DNA of 64,000 nt from Flavobacteriia bacterium (GCA_947446925.1 CANFHU010000008.1:52220-116219); one strand, 5' to 3'; counted from the stretch's first letter, positions 1 to 9,482 are shown. Translations and numbers: made by a program. Notes: generated by a model from the letters alone, not told the origin.

Positions 1-68
1 AAAATAAATTTAATTTGTAATTATTTTTTTTAAGCTTCATTTTGCAATCATTAATTTCGCTATGAATT

Positions 69-731
69 TTAATCAAAATTATGAGCGACAAATGATTTAG
101 ACATTAAAAAGAATCTTTCACGCCAAATTTTACTTTTTGGAAATAATTTTTTAAAATCGTTATATGAAGGCAATAATATTTCATCAATGTATTGTCGAGC
201 GAATTCTTTATCCCATTTTTTACCTCTACTTAATATTGTCTTAGTAAGAATGAAAAATTGAATGTTTTTTGGTAGGAGATTTATTATAGGCAACAAATAA
301 TGAGGTTCTATAAAAAAAAATTTATTTGGTACCTGAACATAATAATTACATCCAACTCTTTGAACTTCTTTAGCCATTTTCACTTGATTTTCTCGAGTTG
401 TCAAATGTTCAATTACTGAATTCGAAAAAGTAATATCAAATTCATTATCAGAAAATTCAGAAAGGTCTACTGCATTTCCAATGATTGAAATGATATTTGT
501 GCTCGTAACATTAAATTTTTCTAAATTTAACACAGTAATTTCATAGTCTGGATTGGATGCTAATGTTGAGTTTTTCCAAAAATGTTCGTTTCCTCCTATA
601 TCTAGAATACGAATTGGTTTAGGTAAATTTTTTATTTTCTCCTTAAAAAAAATCATTCGTTTTTGCCGAAACTGATTACCTAAAGATTGATTTGATGTAG
701 AATCACCAAAAAGAAAAGATTTCAAATTCAT
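69..731 (-). CDS. class I SAM-dependent methyltransferase
   Basis: Probably transfers a methyl group from S-adenosylmethionine to a sugar or lipid intermediate of the neighbouring polysaccharide pathway; the substrate cannot be read. The 220-residue protein has a motif I of the form ILDIGG near residues 42-47, an acidic end of strand 2 (VLNLE, 67-71) and a motif resembling FDITFSNSVIEHL near 98-110, as in the Methyltransf_11 group. A longer reading frame begins at a TTG, but the -7 promoter box TATCTTTG at 748-755 lies between that codon and the ATG, so I chose the ATG. The leader is then only about 12 nt. It is the leftmost gene of the surface polysaccharide locus and is divergent from the acyltransferase remnant. 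Confidence 0.75.
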   Translation of the reverse strand: MNLKSFLFGDSTSNQSLGNQFRQKRMIFFKEKIKNLPKPIRILDIGGNEHFWKNSTLASNPDYEITVLNLEKFNVTSTNIISIIGNAVDLSEFSDNEFDITFSNSVIEHLTTRENQVKMAKEVQRVGCNYYVQVPNKFFFIEPHYLLPIINLLPKNIQFFILTKTILSRGKKWDKEFARQYIDEILLPSYNDFKKLFPKSKIWRERFFLMSKSFVAHNFD

Positions 732-747
732 ATCTATTATTTTAGTG

Positions 748-755
748 CAAAGATA
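748..755 (-). promoter_or_regulatory. Bacteroidota -7 promoter box
   Basis: TATCTTTG on the minus strand matches TAnnTTTG exactly. It sits 16 bases upstream of the ATG of the methyltransferase at 731 and excludes the upstream TTG as the start. No convincing -33 element is seen. Confidence 0.55.
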
Positions 756-910
756 TAATTTATTCAATTTTAAATATTTAATACCAAAGTTAAATTCGTT
801 TTTCTTTTATTTGAAATTATTATATACACAGGTTTTAGTATTTTGAATATTAACTTGTTAGTTTTGAATCAAAAATTTTATTATTAAAAAAAAATTAAAT
901 TTACATAACC

Positions 911-1203
911 GAGAATTTTTCTACAATTCAAGCACTATGGTTTTTTTACAACATTACAGTTGGTGGTTTTGTATTATTAGCTGAAAGGTTTAAAAATCTT
1001 ATACCAATATTATTTACTTCTTTGGGATATTCATCTTATTCTTTATAAGTGTTTCACTCTTTTTAATTCCTTATAAAACAACTCTCTTTTTAAAGTTAGG
1101 TTTTTAAATTAAATGGTTTGTACTATTGCCTCATGTTTATTAAGTTTGATAGATAGTTATTTAATTTATAAGTATTTTGAAAAACCTATTGTTAATTTTT
1201 AAG
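911..1203 (+). pseudogene. C-terminal remnant of an acyltransferase 3 (OafA-like) gene
   Basis: Several short frames on the plus strand add up to the end of a membrane O-acyltransferase. One frame reads ALWFFYNITVGGFVLL then LGYSSYSL before a stop; after frame changes another reads PYKTTLFLKLGF, and the last reads SYLIYKYFEKPIVNF and ends at a stop at 1201-1203. The ending 'YFEKPI' followed by a short tail is typical of acyltransferase family 3 C-termini. At least two frameshifts and internal stops are needed, so it is not functional. A degraded start might lie as far left as about 800. It suggests that the locus once carried its own O-acetyltransferase. Confidence 0.55.
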
Positions 1204-1342
1204 AATTAAATTGATTTGGTAAACACACAACTCTTAATTATTTCATTTTTATAGTTAGAGTCACCTTGTAGTTTTCTAAAAAGATTTAAATTTTGTTTTC
1301 AGGTTCAAATTTAGAACATATAATTAGATATCATCTTTTTAG

Positions 1343-1350
1343 TATATTTG
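1343..1350 (+). promoter_or_regulatory. Bacteroidota -7 promoter box
   Basis: TATATTTG matches TAnnTTTG and lies 33 bases before the ATG at 1384. It overlaps the TTG that would begin a longer frame, so transcripts from it would lack that codon. Confidence 0.5.
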
Positions 1351-1383
1351 CTAAACATTTCAATAATATTTATTTTCATTAAA

Positions 1384-2283
1384 ATGATCAAAAAAGTAAT
1401 AAAAAAAATTGTTCCTACACGTGTAATTCTATTTTTACAAAGTTTCCAATACAAACCATTAAATATTTTTCCATCAGGTCATTTTTACTCTCCTGTAGTT
1501 TCCAAAAATGAATTTTTAGAGTTTGAACAACAAATTTCGAATGAAAAACAAAATAACAGCATATTAGGTGTTAATTTGAATTCAGATTTTCAAAAAGAAT
1601 TGTTGAAAGAATTTGATAAATTTTATAATGAATTACCTTTTGAATTTAATTCAAATAGTAAAACGAGGTATTATTTTAATAATACTTCTTATGGCTATAC
1701 AGATAGTATTATACTTTATTCATTTATCCGTTATTTTAATCCAAAAAGAATAACAGAAATTGGTTCGGGTTATACATCTGCTTTAATGTTAGATACTAAA
1801 GAAATATTCAATTTAAACACTGAATTAACTTTTATTGAGCCTTATCCAAAATTGCTATATAGCTTACTTAATGAAAATGATAAAAAGGATTGTAAAGTTA
1901 TTAATTCTAAAGTTCAGAATGTTCCGTTAGAAGAATTTAAACTTTTGGAAAAAAATGATATTCTTTTTATCGATAGTAGTCATGTTTCTAAAACTGTAAG
2001 TGATGTCAATTTTGAAATTTTTAACATTTTACCTGTATTAAAATCTGGTGTTATAATTCATATTCATGATGTATTTTACCCATTTGAGTATCCAAAAGAA
2101 TGGATATTACAGGGGCGTAATTGGAATGAAGATTATTTATTGAGAGCTTTTTTAATGTATAATAATGATTTTGAAATATTATTCTTTTCAGATTACATGA
2201 AATTACATTTTGCTTCTATCTTTGAAAATATGCCTCTTACAAAAAATGATAATGGTGCAAATTTATGGTTGAGAAAGAAATGA
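1384..2283 (+). CDS. class I SAM-dependent methyltransferase (Methyltransf_24 type)
   Basis: A 299-residue protein with the motif EIGSGYTS near residues 125-132 (SAM binding), FIDSSH near 195-200 and HIHDVF near 226-231, the pattern of Methyltransf_24 proteins found in many polysaccharide loci. The substrate is unknown; the context suggests a sugar residue or glycan end. The longer frame opens at a TTG inside a good -7 promoter box, so the ATG is taken as start. It is the only intact plus-strand gene in the first 15 kb and is convergent with the glycosyltransferase to its right. The basic, Lys/Ile-rich N-terminus may contact the membrane. Confidence 0.72.
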   Translation: MIKKVIKKIVPTRVILFLQSFQYKPLNIFPSGHFYSPVVSKNEFLEFEQQISNEKQNNSILGVNLNSDFQKELLKEFDKFYNELPFEFNSNSKTRYYFNNTSYGYTDSIILYSFIRYFNPKRITEIGSGYTSALMLDTKEIFNLNTELTFIEPYPKLLYSLLNENDKKDCKVINSKVQNVPLEEFKLLEKNDILFIDSSHVSKTVSDVNFEIFNILPVLKSGVIIHIHDVFYPFEYPKEWILQGRNWNEDYLLRAFLMYNNDFEILFFSDYMKLHFASIFENMPLTKNDNGANLWLRKK

Positions 2284-2309
2284 TATTATTAATTATATCG
2301 TCTTTTTTT
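2282..2309 (+). terminator. possible weak intrinsic terminator
   Basis: GATAT at 2282-2286 and ATATC at 2295-2299 can pair, and the stem is followed by GTC and a run of T. It overlaps the stop codon of the methyltransferase and lies between convergent genes. The stem is A/T-rich and short. Confidence 0.35.
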
Positions 2310-3110
2310 TCTTATTAATATTCTATATAAGTCAATCAAATTATTTATATTCTTTGTATTAAATAATTTTAAAGATAGGTTTATTATTTTTGCTTTAAAA
2401 AATTGTTTAGCAAATTGATGTTTTAAATTGTATTTTTTCATAATAAAATGCCACTCAATTATCATTTTTTCTCTATTTGAAATAGTTGAACTAGTTCCAC
2501 CAAATTGAAATTTAGCTATTTTTGCATAGAAAAAATGTGGTTTTTGTTGCATTCCTACTCTAAGTATCATTTCAAAATCTCCAGCTATTTTATAATTTGT
2601 ATCAAATAATCCAAATTCTTCAAATGATTTTTTTCGTTGAAAAGTTGCTTGATGCGGAAACATGCACAATTTAGAGATTTTACTCATGTATTCATCCCAT
2701 GGTATACCAGCTGCTCCAATCACTTGATTATTTTCTCCAATTATATCTATTTGACCATATGCAATTTTAATTTTTTGAGATAATTGCTCTAGTTCTTTAG
2801 CTGAATTTTCAAGTACGTTATCATTGTAAAATACATCTCCAGCTCCCATGAAAATTATCCATTCACCTTGTGCAATTGGTAATACTTTGTTCCAAGCATC
2901 ATAAATTCCATTATCGTTTTGTATTATATGTTTAATTGGAAAATGGTTATTATTTATAAATTGAATAGGATTATCTTCTGAATTACAATCCGCTATTATT
3001 AATTCAAAATTTTTATATGTTTGTTTTGAATAATTTTCAATACTAGTTTTAAGATCTTCACCTACATTTCGTATCGCTAAAATAATTGTAAAAAATGTAT
3101 TATTATCCAA
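2289..3110 (-). CDS. glycosyltransferase family 2
   Basis: A 273-residue GT-A fold transferase that probably adds one sugar to the lipid-linked repeat unit at the inner face of the membrane. Visible features are the N-terminal strand TIILAIRN (8-15), ADCNSEDNP (40-48, the nucleotide-binding acidic site), DNGIYDAWN (66-74), typical of WcaA/WcaE-like enzymes, and FMGAGD (88-93) at the DxD position, followed by GDFEMILR later. No membrane segment is evident. It lies 10 bases after the DUF115 gene in the same direction, so it is likely last in the operon. Donor and acceptor are unknown. Confidence 0.82.
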   Translation of the reverse strand: MDNNTFFTIILAIRNVGEDLKTSIENYSKQTYKNFELIIADCNSEDNPIQFINNNHFPIKHIIQNDNGIYDAWNKVLPIAQGEWIIFMGAGDVFYNDNVLENSAKELEQLSQKIKIAYGQIDIIGENNQVIGAAGIPWDEYMSKISKLCMFPHQATFQRKKSFEEFGLFDTNYKIAGDFEMILRVGMQQKPHFFYAKIAKFQFGGTSSTISNREKMIIEWHFIMKKYNLKHQFAKQFFKAKIINLSLKLFNTKNINNLIDLYRILIRKKRRYN

Positions 3111-3120
3111 AATATAAGAA

Positions 3121-3894
3121 TTAGTTATTTTTATGTAGAAAATCGTTTATTGACATTCTTTCAAATATTTCGAGTTTACCACCTTCGGTACAATTATAAA
3201 TTTTTTTACCTTTCAATTCAAACATTTTTTTTGCAAGTGAGTATGCTTGTTCACTACCTTCCAAATCTGCAAGTTGCCATTGTATCCCATTACTAAAATA
3301 TCGAGGGTCAAAATGATTACTATCTGGACCTTTTGAAATTTGAAGTTCATTAGGGGTACCAGTTTGGTTAAAATTATGATCTGCACCTACAATTGCTATT
3401 CGATTGAATCCCATATGATATGCAATTTGTAAAGCTGTGTATGTAACTGTCCATCCTTCATAAATAATTAATCCTGGATTTAACGAAAAATCTAAATTAT
3501 AACCTGAGAAACTATTTAAAAGTGAAATGTTTATTTTATTATTTAATTCTTTTGAATTTATATCTGCAATATATAATGGGATTTCTGTATTGTTATAAAA
3601 ATCTACATTTTGTTCAATAACATATTTGTTTATTGCAACAATCATATTTGGTCGAAAGTCAGTTCTTTCAAATAAAAGATTTATTTTGTTTAATCCAATT
3701 ACAAAAGTATTTTCTAATTGATCAAAATTAACTTTATTAAGACTTGGTCCATTGCATAAAATTATTGCATCTTTTCCTTTATAACTATCTTTAAGGCTGT
3801 TAAAATTTGAAATTGTTTTTTGTCCATTTTCTGAATTTTTCCATTTAAATTTTGATAAATTTCGTCTAATATTTTTCTTTAATGTTGTTAACAT
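3121..3894 (-). CDS. DUF115 / MptE-like polysaccharide-locus protein
   Basis: The protein has IILCNGPSLNK near residues 45-54, a conserved opening of the DUF115 family (related to 6-hydroxymethylpterin diphosphokinase MptE), then FVIGLNKI (64-71) and IVGADHNF (168-175). Family members occur in surface glycan and flagellin glycosylation loci, where some act as sugar or phospho-sugar transferases; the exact reaction here is not known. The ATG is followed by a strongly basic N-terminus. It is packed between a GT2 and a GT4 gene with gaps of about 10 and 20 bases, which suggests co-transcription. Confidence 0.6.
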   Translation of the reverse strand: MLTTLKKNIRRNLSKFKWKNSENGQKTISNFNSLKDSYKGKDAIILCNGPSLNKVNFDQLENTFVIGLNKINLLFERTDFRPNMIVAINKYVIEQNVDFYNNTEIPLYIADINSKELNNKINISLLNSFSGYNLDFSLNPGLIIYEGWTVTYTALQIAYHMGFNRIAIVGADHNFNQTGTPNELQISKGPDSNHFDPRYFSNGIQWQLADLEGSEQAYSLAKKMFELKGKKIYNCTEGGKLEIFERMSINDFLHKNN

Positions 3895-3914
3895 ATTTTT
3901 ATAATTTGTTAAAA

Positions 3915-5039
3915 TTAATTGTTGTTAAGAAGATTCGTATAAAATTCTTTTGTGGTTTTACCAATATTTATCCAATCAAATTTAGAGCTAATAAGAGCAT
4001 TTGCATTTTCTGTTACGCTTGATAATTTATTTTTTTCTATAATGTCTATAATTTTTTTTGCTAAATCAATTTCGTTTTCCGACTGAAATAAAAATCCATT
4101 TTCATTATCAATTATTATTTCTTTAAAAGGATCTAAATCTGAACAAATTACTGGTTTCCCATAACTCATAGATAATAATAATACACCACTTTGATATATC
4201 TTAGTATAAGGTAATACAATTAAATCAGCTGAATTAAAATAATTTGAAACTTCTGAATCAGGTATATAACTAAAATTAGTTTTAACTATTTCACTAATAT
4301 TTAATTTTGAAATCAATTCAGTATATACATTTAAATCACTTTTCCAGGCCTTTCCTGCAATAACAAGTTCAATTTTTTGGTCTGCATCTTTTAAAATTTT
4401 CATTGCTTCTAATAACGTTTTAAGACCTTTTACTTTTTTTATCTGACCAAAAAATAAAAGTTTCAATTTATCGTCGTTTTTTAGTGATTTAAATTTTGTT
4501 TTATCTAAGAATGGTAAATAATTACCATGTGGAATAATTTTAATTGATGATTTTAATTTTTGTTTTTTGTTAAGAGAATTTAAAGAACTTTGATTATGTA
4601 CTATTATACCATCCAAAAAATTGATACATTTTTTTTCGACCAGTTTATTAGCTTTTTTATCAAATGCATTTATATCATGTAGAGTACCTATCACGATTAA
4701 TCCATGAAATTTGGCTAGTTTGATAATAAATAAATCAATTAATCTAAGTTTAAAAAAATGTAAATGTAAAATTTTTATATCTCTTTTTTTTAGGTCTTTT
4801 ATAGCAAAATAATGTCCAAATAAATATTTTAAAACTTTAATTATAAAGTTACTTTTCCACATATTATTGAAGAAAAGTTTAGTTGTAACATTTTGGTAAT
4901 TTCGAATTTTAGTCTCGTTCGATGTATATAAAACTACATTAACGTTGTTTTCACTAAGACCTAAAGCTAATCCATAGTCATAATAATCCATTCCTCCGTG
5001 ACCTCCAACTGGTTCGATTATACCTACTGAAAATTTCAT
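3915..5039 (-). CDS. glycosyltransferase family 4
   Basis: A 374-residue GT-B retaining glycosyltransferase. The N-terminus (VGGHGGMDYY near 11-20) has the glycine-rich acceptor-side loop, the middle has KLLFFGQIKKVKGLKTLLEA, the usual start of the C-terminal Rossmann domain, and the end carries LPYTKIYQSGVLLLSMSYG followed by GKPVICSDL, the donor-binding region, where the usual Glu of the EX7E motif is partly replaced. It should transfer a nucleotide-activated sugar to the growing repeat unit. It lies eight bases after the polymerase gene in the same direction. Confidence 0.82.
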   Translation of the reverse strand: MKFSVGIIEPVGGHGGMDYYDYGLALGLSENNVNVVLYTSNETKIRNYQNVTTKLFFNNMWKSNFIIKVLKYLFGHYFAIKDLKKRDIKILHLHFFKLRLIDLFIIKLAKFHGLIVIGTLHDINAFDKKANKLVEKKCINFLDGIIVHNQSSLNSLNKKQKLKSSIKIIPHGNYLPFLDKTKFKSLKNDDKLKLLFFGQIKKVKGLKTLLEAMKILKDADQKIELVIAGKAWKSDLNVYTELISKLNISEIVKTNFSYIPDSEVSNYFNSADLIVLPYTKIYQSGVLLLSMSYGKPVICSDLDPFKEIIIDNENGFLFQSENEIDLAKKIIDIIEKNKLSSVTENANALISSKFDWINIGKTTKEFYTNLLNNN

Positions 5040-5047
5040 ATAATAAA

Positions 5048-6379
5048 TTAGGATTTAATTCCTTCGGTTTGGAATAATTGATGATTTGTACTCATTTTTT
5101 TATTCAAATAAATTATTATTACAAAAGTAAATATAAACATCCAAAATGTTGCATTATGATAGTTTAATGACTCTGTCCCACCAACGAAAGCAAAATAAAA
5201 AATAAAATTTTGAAGAACAAGAAGATTTCTATTTTTAGTTGTAATATACATTTTTCTTATTGTTCTTGAAGCTACTATAATTAAAGTATAATAAACAAAT
5301 AAACCAATATAACCTATATCTAGAATTAATTGAAGTAATATATTGTGAGTACTCACATATTCAGAATTTGAAAAAATTGAAAAGTCTTTTGCCCATAGAC
5401 TTGATACTTTGGAGCCTACCTGTCCAAATTCTCCAAAACCTATAAGATGATTCATTTTAAATGATATCAATTCATTCAAACTCAAAGCCCATAATATATT
5501 TCTGTTATTTCCGGTTGCTAAATCTTCACTATTTCGAGACAAAAAATCAAGGTATTGACTGTTAGTGACTAAAAAACTGGTCAAGACAAGTAGTATTGGT
5601 AAAAAACTAATAAATGATATAAATAAACCAGTTATTTTTAAATGATTAAGGTCTTTAAGAAATCGATTACATATTACAATAAATATTATTGCAAGTAATG
5701 ATGATCTCATATCTAAGATCAATAGACCAAAAATTGATAATATAAAGAAAATTAAAGAATATTTTTTAAATTTTTTAATTTTAGTTGTAGAATAAAATGT
5801 AACGCTAATAATCGCTGATGCGCCCAAAAATGAACCATAATTATTTACACCAGAGGTTAACGGTAGTGGTAATCTTTGTATTTCTAATCCAAATAAAGAA
5901 CGTAACATTTCTGAAAAACCAATTTGCGGATAATTTTTTTTATAGTCAAATATATCAATAGAAAGAAGTTCAAAAATATAATTCGATACTATAAAAGTTA
6001 TTGGAATAGTTATAAAAAAAAAAAATAATTTTTCATCATCAACATTCTTTTTATCATCTTGCTTAACTAATTCAAAAATAACAGATAGAGTTGCAAAAAT
6101 CATGATAATTATAATTATTATTTTGTAATAAGAATAAGTTACACTCGATGAATCTATATTTGATCTTAAATAAGAAATAAATAATAATATCAAAAATATA
6201 ATAAATAATTTGGATAGAATTGTCTGTTTTTGAAATGAGTATAATTCAATTTTTTTCCAGTTTGTAAACGATATTAAAATTAACCCAAATAAGACAGTTA
6301 TATTAATTATATTGGTATATTCTGATACTTTGTAATCTGAGAATAATATCGTAATTAGTAATATATATAAATATTTCAA
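5048..6379 (-). CDS. O-antigen polymerase/ligase-like membrane protein (Wzy candidate)
   Basis: A 443-residue, very hydrophobic protein with about ten to twelve membrane segments and a large periplasmic loop between roughly residues 270 and 340, which includes NRNILWALSLNELI and GFGEFG, as in Wzy polymerases and WaaL ligases. It would join lipid-linked repeat units at the outer face of the inner membrane. The start codon is TTG; no ATG is available upstream in frame. It stands directly after the flippase gene, the usual Wzx-Wzy pairing. Sequence alone does not separate polymerase from ligase, but the position favours polymerase. Confidence 0.72.
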   Translation of the reverse strand: MKYLYILLITILFSDYKVSEYTNIINITVLFGLILISFTNWKKIELYSFQKQTILSKLFIIFLILLFISYLRSNIDSSSVTYSYYKIIIIIIMIFATLSVIFELVKQDDKKNVDDEKLFFFFITIPITFIVSNYIFELLSIDIFDYKKNYPQIGFSEMLRSLFGLEIQRLPLPLTSGVNNYGSFLGASAIISVTFYSTTKIKKFKKYSLIFFILSIFGLLILDMRSSLLAIIFIVICNRFLKDLNHLKITGLFISFISFLPILLVLTSFLVTNSQYLDFLSRNSEDLATGNNRNILWALSLNELISFKMNHLIGFGEFGQVGSKVSSLWAKDFSIFSNSEYVSTHNILLQLILDIGYIGLFVYYTLIIVASRTIRKMYITTKNRNLLVLQNFIFYFAFVGGTESLNYHNATFWMFIFTFVIIIYLNKKMSTNHQLFQTEGIKS

Positions 6380-6406
6380 ATTCTGTAATTTTTTGGTTGA
6401 TTTATT

Positions 6407-7834
6407 TTATAAATTAAATATTAATAAAATGTATAATAATAAAACTAATAGGGGTACAAAGGTAATTTTCTTTTCAAATTTCATAAATTTTAAATTGAGT
6501 AATTTATAAGATTTTTTTGCTGCATACCAAGAGTAAAAACTTAAATATGCAACAATCATTGAAATAGGAAATGCATAGAAATTAAATGAAGGTATTGTAA
6601 AAATCAATAGAATTAATAATATTATTCCAGTGATAGAATTTGTAATGTGCCAAATTATATTATTTGAAATTGAGTATAATTGCATGTGCATTGCACCGAA
6701 ACGTTCGATAAAAAATGCAAAGATTAGTAATGCCCATAATTTTGCTTCGATAAATTGAATAGAAGATCCAATTACTTCAAGAGCATAAGGTGCTGTAATA
6801 CCTACTAATATTGTTGATATTACAAACGTGAAATGAGATACAATCATACCTTTTTTTGCAGATTTCAAAAGTTTTTCTCGATCATTAGTTATATAAAGTC
6901 TTGACAATTCAGGAACCTTTGTGTAGAATGGTGCCATTGAAAAATTAATTATGATTTGTAAAATTCTATAACAAAATAGGTAGGAAGATACTTGTTTAGC
7001 GTCATCAGATTGTGCAAAATATAAAGCACTGCTATTAATTATTCCATAGGACATTATTATACCAATTGCACTTCTCCATGAGGTTGACCATAAATCTGTA
7101 ATCAAACTTTTATCTACGTAAATTGTAAATTTTGATTTAATTTTATTATATAAATCATCCTTTTTACAGATTAAATAATTTCGTATGACACTTATAACAT
7201 TCCAAGATTGACTTAATAAAATTAAACCAACAAAATTAATTCCAAGTTGAATTCCAATAGCACAAGAAATAATTGAGCATAAAGAAAATATGGTTTCATA
7301 TCTTCTAAATAAGGTTATTTTATTACTTCCTTGAAGAAATATAGCGAAAATATTACCCCAAAATGAGAATGAAATACCAACTATCATGATAATCCAAGAT
7401 GTCCAACCATCCTTTGGATATGTCATTAACGAGATCGGTTTAGCTATAATATATTGACCGAAAATTACTAGGATTAAAAGAATTAAAATAGTTAATATTG
7501 CATAGACTAATTTTATATTTTGCCATATATTGCCTATAAATAATAAATTTGGTTTTCCATTTCCTTTATTATTATTCATGGATGATGCACCACCTAAACC
7601 ATAAGAAATTGCTCTTATGAAAGATGGACCAAAACCCAATTCAAATATGAAATTAAATCCAGCAATTGTTGCAAATAAATACCATAAACTTATTTCGGCA
7701 GGATTAAATTCTTTTAGAATAAATGGAATTAAGACAATTATATTTAAAGATCTAGATGCAATACTAGCCCAAGTATTAAAAGTTGGTGAATGATAAATTT
7801 TTTTAATTAAAGAGATAATACTGGTTGATGTCAT
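6407..7834 (-). CDS. polysaccharide flippase (Wzx-like, MOP superfamily)
   Basis: A 475-residue integral membrane protein with about twelve to fourteen hydrophobic segments, of the length usual for Wzx/RfbX flippases. It would move undecaprenyl-linked repeat units across the inner membrane. The region FIFELGFGPSFIRAISYGLG (about 60-80) resembles the first conserved block of these proteins. A 12-residue polar stretch rich in Asn, Gly and Lys follows this block, before the next membrane segment. It is followed by the polymerase candidate after 27 bases. A MATE-type drug exporter is unlikely in this context. Confidence 0.78.
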   Translation of the reverse strand: MTSTSIISLIKKIYHSPTFNTWASIASRSLNIIVLIPFILKEFNPAEISLWYLFATIAGFNFIFELGFGPSFIRAISYGLGGASSMNNNKGNGKPNLLFIGNIWQNIKLVYAILTILILLILVIFGQYIIAKPISLMTYPKDGWTSWIIMIVGISFSFWGNIFAIFLQGSNKITLFRRYETIFSLCSIISCAIGIQLGINFVGLILLSQSWNVISVIRNYLICKKDDLYNKIKSKFTIYVDKSLITDLWSTSWRSAIGIIMSYGIINSSALYFAQSDDAKQVSSYLFCYRILQIIINFSMAPFYTKVPELSRLYITNDREKLLKSAKKGMIVSHFTFVISTILVGITAPYALEVIGSSIQFIEAKLWALLIFAFFIERFGAMHMQLYSISNNIIWHITNSITGIILLILLIFTIPSFNFYAFPISMIVAYLSFYSWYAAKKSYKLLNLKFMKFEKKITFVPLLVLLLYILLIFNL

Positions 7835-7899
7835 TTACTTTAACTCGTATTTTAATTTTTTTAAAAATATGTATAAATACTATATTTAATACTTTAGAA

Positions 7900-8721
7900 T
7901 CAGTTATGAATTTTTCTTTTATTTATTTCATTTAAAAAATATTTTTCAAAGTTATCATCTTTATAAGCAACTAAATTACCCCAACCATTCTGTGCTATTT
8001 CACAAGGATATTTTTCAGCTTTATTAAAGTTATGTTCTATTCCATATTTTATTATTGGATGCCATTCACTTACAATAACTTTGTAGTTTTTAGTTTGAAG
8101 ATATTCAATCATATCTTGAACTACATAATTTAATTTTTTTGTTTTATTATCTTCAAATTCACAAAAAATTATTTCCAAGTTTTTTTGATTTAATATGTCT
8201 AACCCTTTTAATACAAACAAATCATATCCTTCTGTATCTATTTTAAGCATTTTGATATTCTTGATTTTATGTTTAAATATCATGTTATCAAGAGTTTCTA
8301 CTTTTACAACTTTAGCAATTTTATGCGTTTCATGAAAATTTAATAAACTTGAAATTCCAGTTGATTCCTGAGATGTATAGAAATTCATTTCACCCACATT
8401 GTCTGAAATTGCACAATCAATTAACGTGTAATTTTTGTTGGTTAAAATTTCAGTAGGTATTATTTTTTTATTGTTGTCATCTGGTTCAAAACCAACTACT
8501 TTCCAATTATTGTTTAAAAATAGTTCACTTGATTCACCATAATGAACTCCTACGTCTAACATCGTACCAACAATTCTTTTTTGTCTGAAATAGTTTGCTA
8601 TTAAGTATAATTCGTCAATTTTGTTTGGAAATTTCACATTGTAGTAGTAATTAATCACAATTCTATCAATAAATTGTTTACCAAAAATCCTAATTAGAAT
8701 TTTTTTGATGTATTTTTTCAT
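7900..8721 (-). CDS. FkbM family methyltransferase
   Basis: A SAM-dependent O-methyltransferase of the FkbM family. MLDVGVHYGESSELFL (54-69) is motif I, VVGFEPDD (75-82) the acidic loop, and LKIDTEGYDLFVLKG (159-173) the most diagnostic family block, followed by IIFCEFED. Such enzymes methylate hydroxyl groups of sugars or polyketides; within this locus a glycan residue is the likely target. It lies 20 bases after the SDR gene and 65 bases before the flippase, all on one strand. With the two methyltransferases at the left edge, the final glycan may be methylated at more than one place. Confidence 0.85.
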   Translation of the reverse strand: MKKYIKKILIRIFGKQFIDRIVINYYYNVKFPNKIDELYLIANYFRQKRIVGTMLDVGVHYGESSELFLNNNWKVVGFEPDDNNKKIIPTEILTNKNYTLIDCAISDNVGEMNFYTSQESTGISSLLNFHETHKIAKVVKVETLDNMIFKHKIKNIKMLKIDTEGYDLFVLKGLDILNQKNLEIIFCEFEDNKTKKLNYVVQDMIEYLQTKNYKVIVSEWHPIIKYGIEHNFNKAEKYPCEIAQNGWGNLVAYKDDNFEKYFLNEINKRKIHN

Positions 8722-8741
8722 TTTAAGTTTATTAATTATTT

Positions 8742-9482
8742 TTATAGGTCATGCAAAACGGAACTTATACCACCATCCATTTGAATATTGGCACCATGTA
8801 GAAATGATTTATTTTGTGAAGCTAAGAAAAATACAAGACATGCTATTTCTTCTGGATCACCAATTTTTTTAACCGGGTGTATTTCTCTTAATTTATCGAT
8901 AGCATTTTCCTCATAATTGAATCCTGCTCTAAGCATATCCGTTTCAATTGCCGCAGGACTAATTGCATTTACTCTTACTTTATTTTGTAAATCGACAGCC
9001 ATAGCTTTCGTCATACCAATTAATGCACTTTTAGAAGTTGCATAACTGAGAAAGCGAGGTTTTGTTAATTGTTGATGAATACTTCCAATATTTACTATAC
9101 TTCCATTAACTTGTATGAGTTTATTTAAGAATAGTTGACTTAATAATAATGGCGCTGTTAGATTGACGTTTAAACTCTTTTGCCAATCCGATAGTTTGAG
9201 TTCTTCCAAATGATCTAAAATTTGAACAGCTGCGTTATTAACTAATATATCTAGTGAATTGATAGAGTTTGATAAAACATCTTTCTTTTCTTTTCGATAA
9301 GTTTCATCCGTGCAGAATAAATCTAGGTCAAGTTGAATAAAAGTATCAACTAAATCAGGCTCTTTTGGTTTTTCTATATCTGTACCGATTATATAGAAAT
9401 TATTTTTCTTGAAATAGGAAGCAATACTTTTTCCAATTCCTCCAGATACACCAGTAATTAAAATTGTTTTTTTTAGCTCCAT
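8742..9482 (-). CDS. SDR family oxidoreductase
   Basis: A classical short-chain dehydrogenase of 246 residues: TGVSGGIGKSIA (10-21) binds NAD(P), NNAA (82-85) is the structural motif, Ser134 with Tyr147 and Lys151 (SYATSK) forms the catalytic set, and NAISPAAIETDM follows. It ends in GANIQMDGG, as in FabG-like members. The substrate is unknown. Its ATG overlaps the TAA of the hydroxyacid dehydrogenase (TAATG), so the two are translationally coupled. With its four upstream neighbours it forms a compact module that may build an unusual activated sugar or acid (see findings). Confidence 0.85.
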   Translation of the reverse strand: MELKKTILITGVSGGIGKSIASYFKKNNFYIIGTDIEKPKEPDLVDTFIQLDLDLFCTDETYRKEKKDVLSNSINSLDILVNNAAVQILDHLEELKLSDWQKSLNVNLTAPLLLSQLFLNKLIQVNGSIVNIGSIHQQLTKPRFLSYATSKSALIGMTKAMAVDLQNKVRVNAISPAAIETDMLRAGFNYEENAIDKLREIHPVKKIGDPEEIACLVFFLASQNKSFLHGANIQMDGGISSVLHDL

